Assembly (NCBI GenBank): GCA_036897095.1
Contig: JAYMSP010002630.1
Coordinates: 1-23,204 of the forward strand
Reading direction: 5' to 3'
Source of the DNA: Plantago elongata
Taxonomy: Eukaryota > Streptophyta > Magnoliopsida > Lamiales > Plantaginaceae
Length of the DNA: 23,204 nt
Of this stretch, positions 18,837 to 23,204 are shown piece after piece. Each line of letters begins with the position of its first letter. The stretch's first letter is position 1. The translations under genes were made by a program, and so were the position numbers. The notes under the pieces are model-generated. The model ran no database searches. It worked only from the letters and a program-made list of their open reading frames with translations, and was not told the DNA's origin.

Positions 18837-21501
18837 TCAACCTTCTGCACTTGGGCCCTTCATGCAGCAAAACCATTTCTTCTGCAGATCAAGAGCATGT
18901 TATTGTTAGTTTCAGGAATGTATCGCCGGATAAAATGACAAAAAAACAGAACATGGTGCACTGTGGAGGTTCTGCTAATTCTCTCTACATGGGCAGCATG
19001 AATGCCCATCTATCATCATTATGCGGTCTCAGTCACCGGCTGTAAAACTAACAATTAATCATAGCAATAATCGGCCCAAACCCAAAATCTGACTGCTAGC
19101 AGTTCACTTATACCAGAACTTTTTCCCTACCTTTGCTTCAGAAAGAAAATAATACGCATGCCAAGTTTAATATTTATTGTTATTTTCATTTTATGTACAT
19201 GCAAAATAGGTTCAATGTTGATTCACCGTTCCGCTCCCTAGTGGAAACAACAATGTTATGTTTCTTTCAGAAAGCCAGTTGTGGACAACCACTCAGTACC
19301 GTACATGTTCTGTTAATTCTAGTAGCAAGCAGATAACGGATATACTTAGCCTTGTCTACGGCTCTATACAAAAGTTTCTTGAAAGGTAAGTACAAATTAA
19401 TAGTATTATTTTCTGTAGACAAATTACTACAGCACATATGACCAGACATGTTTCCCTGATTTTTTCATTTTGAGTACTAGCAGTTGATTAGACACGGGCA
19501 AAGGACATTTTTAAAAAGACACAGTAATTTGTCAAATACCACAGAGAATGGATTCACATGCCAACATACAGTTAATCACCAGACAAGACACAGCTAAAGC
19601 CAGCAGATTTGGGTTCAACAACCACAATATTGCCACAACAAAACAAAATGATGATGGTTCCAGGTGGTGATTGGAATATAAACCAAAAAACAATACAGCT
19701 CCTTAAGGACAACTCTGATGGAGAATACACATCAACAACTTACCCCCTGAGGTTTTAAAGTTTCATTTCCACCATGATGGTTTCTTTCTGTTTCAGGCTT
19801 TGTTGGAGAATCTGGCTTCCCACCTGTCTTCTTCTCATCTCTGGCCTTGTTAAATATAACTGTAAATCCTTCAGCCGAAGCTGGATCATTTACATCCCAC
19901 TCACCAAACTTCGGCAATGGCCGGCCCTTCTCCTGCAGAAAGATAAGAGCATTCTAAGTCAAGAAAACCAATTGATCTGCAAATGACTACAATTAAATGG
20001 CCGGTTTTTAAAATGAAGTTAGACCAATATTCTGGGAAGGCACCATGAGATCAATAAATATGTTTACTTCTGATCATTCATGCCTATTCAGGTTTCAACT
20101 CTTGAGACCAAATACAGTAATGGATAACATCGAGTTATATGATTGGTGTGGTTAAGCAGATCATGGTACATTATACAATCCACTCAAGGGAGCAAGTTGT
20201 ATGGTCACAATTCACAAGGCACATTAGCCCAATCTTTTCATCTGAGCAAATATGAGCTATCTGTGTTAAACCTGCAATAGTTCCAGCCCGGGTCCCAAAT
20301 ACTCATGCAGGTGGGTGGGTAGGTCACTGCTAGCTATACACAGATACAGACTGCAGATAGAGCTCCCAATGTGCTTTTTCAAATTTATATCCAGATAGAT
20401 AAAATATAACAGAAAAATATCACCATTTGTCCAACAATAGGAGCAGCACAGAAGGAAAATCTGATGCGGAGCAGCACAGAAGGAAAATCTGATGCCCGAT
20501 GGATATAAACATGAGATTAGATAACTAAAACAATTTGCAACGAAATTCAAATTTCTTCATGCTTCACTAGAGAAGGTCCACATCTTAGGAAAAAAAGTTT
20601 GGTAGTGTTAAAAGATGTTCTTGATTATGAAATAAAGACCTCAAAGATCATATCCACAGTTCCACACAAGAGCAAACCATAAAAAACAGAACATCCAGGC
20701 TAGTAGCTACTTGTTTCTTTATTATTTTTCTTCATTCAAGAATTAACTATGACATTCATTCCAAATAACCAGTCACGGACCTGTTACAAAATCTCTGTAA
20801 ATACAAAATGAAGCAATGAATAACCAAAAAGAGCCCCAACTTAAATTATGGTAAACTGTATGCTAAAGTATGCAGCTTTTAGTTTAGCACACAGATAACT
20901 ATATTCCCTTTTGTTTTGGTCCATCCGCAATTTGAGAGGCATCACTAACAACAGATAGATTCTAATTTACATCAGGAATCAAGATTCTAACAACAAAAAT
21001 CTCGTAATTCGAAGATTCTACTTTTCATCATCCGGAATCAAACCCAAAGAAGCTACATATAGAATAATCTGCATAATAATTTGAATAAAGAGTAAATTAA
21101 AGTAACAATTTGTATCAATCTATCAGCAACAGTAGCACAAAATTATACTCCTTTCCAGAAAATACACATACCAAAAGTAATTTCACTTAAGCTACTTCAA
21201 CATCAGTTATATAAGGAAAGAAATTAAAGAAAAAAGCAAAAAAAAAACACATTAAAGTTTGAATCGGCAGCAAAACTAGAATCGAAACAAGAAAAGCAAA
21301 GAACCCAGTAGCCCATGTAAGGAAATGAATCAAATTGTTATAAAAACCCAATCGATGAATGATCAAAGCAACATGGCAAAAATAGAAAGTAAATCGAACA
21401 TAATCTGAAGCTGAAAATAGTAAGGAAAACGTGCGAATCTGGTTGAGAAAAGGAAAGAAATGAAGCAGATGAGAAGTGGAATTAGTATTGCATACCGTCA
21501 T
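18837..21501 (-). CDS. RIN4/NOI-domain protein (small nitrate-induced-type)
   Basis: Minus-strand exons 21501-21496 (ATG ACG only), 19932-19744 and 18881-18837 join in phase 0 to 79 aa. Intron 1 is 1563 bp (donor GTATGC, acceptor CTGCAG); intron 2 is 862 bp (donor GTAAGT, acceptor CTGCAG). The protein starts MTEKGRPLPKFGEWDVNDPA and continues SAEGFTVIFNKARDEKK (residues 21-37), the core NOI domain. A hydrophilic Gly/Pro linker follows, then KKWFCCMKG (66-74), where the Cys pair is the usual acylation site for plasma-membrane attachment. The family includes the immune regulator RIN4; LPKFGEW fits the cleavage consensus (V/L)PxFGxW known for the bacterial protease AvrRpt2. Single-NOI proteins are typically 65-80 aa, as here. 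The start exon is set by the donor directly after ATGACG and by family precedent for two residues before EKGRPLP. Without intron 2 splicing the frame ends after three residues (VSC). Confidence 0.9.
20441..20495. repeat. 27-bp tandem duplication in intron 1 of the NOI gene, period 28
   Basis: The 27-bp word starting GAGCAGCACAGAAGGAAAAT occurs at 20441-20467 and exactly at 20469-20495, one base apart. A recent slippage duplication within the long first intron. Confidence 0.85.
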
Positions 21502-21627
21502 GAATGGTCAAATTGAAGAAAGCAAGGAGAATATTTTTGAGGGAGCTGAAAAAGGAATTTGAGCTGTGTCAAGAAATGATGTAGAGCGATAAACAAAGCA
21601 AATGGGCTTACAAAGTGGAGTCATTTC

Positions 21628-21635
21628 TATTTATA
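21628..21635 (-). promoter_or_regulatory. TATA box of the NOI gene
   Basis: Read on the minus strand the site is TATAAATA, about 127 bp upstream of the ATG at 21501. A start site about 30 bp downstream gives a leader of roughly 95-100 nt. Confidence 0.55.
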
Positions 21636-21639
21636 TGTT

Positions 21640-22296
21640 CCAAAACCCAATATTTATGTATGCACCACTCTGCTGTGTTTCACGCATTTAACTACCAACA
21701 TTTCTTCCATTACGTTGAAAAGGTATTGTAATAATATAAATAAAAAAATATATAAGTGTTTTCCGGCTAATTTACTCGACCTTAATTTTATACCAAATAA
21801 ATCAGTGATGGTATACTAATAGTAATTATTTTCAAATATATTTAGGAAAAGTGATAGGATTGACGATGAGATGGAGTTAGAACAATGCTTTGATTTGCGC
21901 AATCATCACTCAAACACCAGTTTCTGTAACCACACCTACCTAAAATAAAATACTTTGTTGATGTCAAGTGAGTGATTAATCGGTTAATATGATTTAATGT
22001 GTGGTTCTCAAATCTCCATAAACTACTTTCATAGTAATAATGTAGTTCATTTAAAATTTGATATGGACATGTTAACAAATTAAGAAAGAGATACTACTAA
22101 TTTATGTAAATATATATGATAGGGTAATGAATGAATGAATGAATATGGAGAGTCCAAGAAATCTTGATTATTGGATCCAGGCTGTTTTCTTCTCCTTAAT
22201 GCAACTTTCTATGTCATTTCATTTCTTTTCACACACATTGAAATCGCAGCCAACTTTTAAAGTAAGTTTGTATTATTCCAGTTTGCACATTAGCTA
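21640..22296. other. AT-rich intergenic region upstream of the NOI gene
   Basis: No coding region seen. The minus-strand open frame at 21842-22078 has no family resemblance. A short (AATG)n microsatellite lies at 22125-22144. Confidence 0.45.
22125..22144. repeat. AATG tetranucleotide microsatellite
   Basis: About four to five units of AATG in a row (TAATGAATGAATGAATGAAT). Short; of use only as a marker. Confidence 0.8.
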
Positions 22297-22609
22297 GCTA
22301 GCTCACCACCATTAAATTATGTTATGTGCATGCACGCCTGCATAGCAGCAAAGCAAATCATACGAGCTAGGTCTTATATTTCATTCCATCATAAGCCGGG
22401 ATTTAGACCACTTCCAATGGAAGTGGTTGTGTTCATCGGCCAAGCCTAACAGCCGGCTGAAGCAGCCGAGTAATTAGCTCACCACCACTAAATTATTTTA
22501 TGTGCACGCACACCTACATGGAGCAACAAATAATACGGGCTATATCTCCAAATCTCATGTTTCATTCCATCTCAAGTCGGGATTTAGGCCACTCCCAATG
22601 GAAGTGGTC
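22297..22609. repeat. ~130-bp diverged direct duplication with palindromic end
   Basis: Copy 1 (about 22297-22427) and copy 2 (about 22473-22609) share TTAGCTCACCACC, TTATGTGCA-GCAC, ATTTCATTCCATC and GGGATTTAG-CCACT blocks in the same order, at roughly 75-80% identity by eye. Both end in an inverted repeat. In copy 1 it is perfect: CCACTTCC AAT GGAAGTGG (22408-22426). In copy 2 it is CCACTCCC AAT GGAAGTGG. Short CGGCTG/CAGCCG inverted pieces follow each copy. Confidence 0.75.
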
Positions 22610-23204
22610 GAGTTTATCGACCGAAGCGGCCGAAACTCGGCTGCTTGGAGAACCAACGACTATATGATCATTTTTATATTATTTTTTAATTTTTATATTA
22701 AATTTGAATAAAAAATAAAAAAATCTCCAAACGGCTATATTTTCTCGAACTTCGTAAGTACAATAAAATTTCAATTCATTTCACCACACTTCATTTTTCT
22801 CCATTCTTCCACTTCTTAAATTCAAAAAACGTATAAATTTCTTTAAACTTCTCCAAAATGTGTTCGTCAACGATCCAAAACTACATTCTACCGCCGTCTA
22901 GTTCATATAACGATGTAGAGCAACCCCCAACTTGGAGTGATTACGAAAGTTACACATCAAACACTCAACCCAATTACTACAACCGTACTACCCAACTCAT
23001 TAAAGAAGCCGTTCATATTCTACTGACACACACCAAGCAATCTCAATCCCGTCCAAGGCGGTCAGGATATACCCGCGAGTATATTAAGCGTGATTACTTT
23101 GTTGAACGTCCTACATGGGGGCGGTCAAGTTCCGACGTCATTTTAGGATGGCAGGTCATTGTTTCTCTAGATCGCGAATTCTTTGGAGCAACACGATCCA
23201 TATT
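22587..23204 (+). mobile_element. PIF/Harbinger-like element, left part, cut by window edge
   Basis: GGCCACTCCCAATGGAAGTG at 22587 follows a TTA trinucleotide (22584-22586), the target site used by this superfamily, and looks like a terminal repeat. It is followed by an AT-rich leader with AAACGGCTATATTTT, a sequence I associate with plant Harbinger elements, then a transposase-like reading frame at 22858. The right end is outside the window, so paired termini cannot be tested. Confidence 0.45.
22858..23204 (+). pseudogene. PIF/Harbinger-type transposase N-terminus, frameshifted and partial
   Basis: From ATG 22858 the frame is open to the window end. It begins MCSSTIQNYILPPSSS, followed by an Asn/Tyr/Thr-rich low-complexity stretch. 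Around 23052-23120 it reads RRSGYTREYIKRD, then DYFVERPTW. In plant Harbinger transposases a similar R-YI-RD block is normally separated from DYF--NP-- by about ten residues (REAAHERL-like); here they are fused at RDYF, suggesting an internal deletion. The next family hallmark, FRRxFRM, is present at 23130-23150 (FRRHFRM) but in another frame, so a frameshift lies between about 23115 and 23130. The DDE catalytic part is beyond the window. Probably non-functional. Family assignment rests on these two short motifs. Confidence 0.5.

Noticed and set aside
18587..19045. 152-codon forward open frame
   Set aside because: It covers the antisense of the last NOI exon (KKWFCC) and has no domain; likely chance.
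21187..21501. 104-codon minus-strand frame from the NOI start codon
   Set aside because: It reads straight through the GTATGC donor into intron 1; the product after Thr2 is Phe/Leu-rich noise, whereas splicing gives a full NOI protein.

Overview
The window reads as nuclear DNA of a flowering plant, most likely a eudicot. It is AT-rich, its genes are split by GT-AG introns and widely spaced, and the gaps hold plant DNA transposons (a Mutator-like element, a hAT-type MITE, a PIF/Harbinger-like element). The proteins match plant-specific or plant-typed families. I saw no bacterial operons, rRNA, tRNA or CRISPR. The species cannot be fixed from this sequence.

Layout. 1-955 is a complex tandem repeat built on a TGACGTAGCGACGGCCCC-like unit; 956-2830 is unrecognised or AT-rich. 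A small gene for a cysteine-rich tail-anchored CYSTM protein lies on the minus strand at 2833-3352 in three short exons; its first intron lacks an AG acceptor. 4043-4760 is an inverted-repeat element. 4865-8134 is a 3.27-kb Mutator-like element (MULE) with a 9-bp target duplication (one mismatch), a TATA box, short coding remnants at both ends, and an interior filled with GAACATG-bearing tandem repeats. 8144-10530 is gene-poor. A complete cellulose synthase-like E gene (8 exons, 731 aa) lies at 10585-13905 (+). A 183-bp hAT-type MITE follows, then a p24 beta-2 type cargo receptor gene (4 coding exons, 208 aa) at 15578-17942 (+) with a G-box/TATA promoter and a leader intron. Converging on it is a RIN4/NOI-family gene (3 coding exons, 79 aa) at 21501-18837 (-). 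The right end (22297-23204) holds a duplicated segment and a decayed PIF/Harbinger-like transposase cut by the window edge.

The genes do not form one pathway. The CSLE protein is a Golgi/ER membrane glycosyltransferase of cell-wall type, p24 works in ER-Golgi traffic, and the NOI and CYSTM proteins are small membrane-associated proteins of stress or immune families. The least ordinary parts are the MULE with its internal motif arrays, the CYSTM gene without a normal acceptor, the CSLE protein with a changed QxxRW motif, and the NOI gene whose retained intron would remove its membrane anchor. All exon joins come from reading frame, splice consensus and family resemblance by eye; there is no transcript support.
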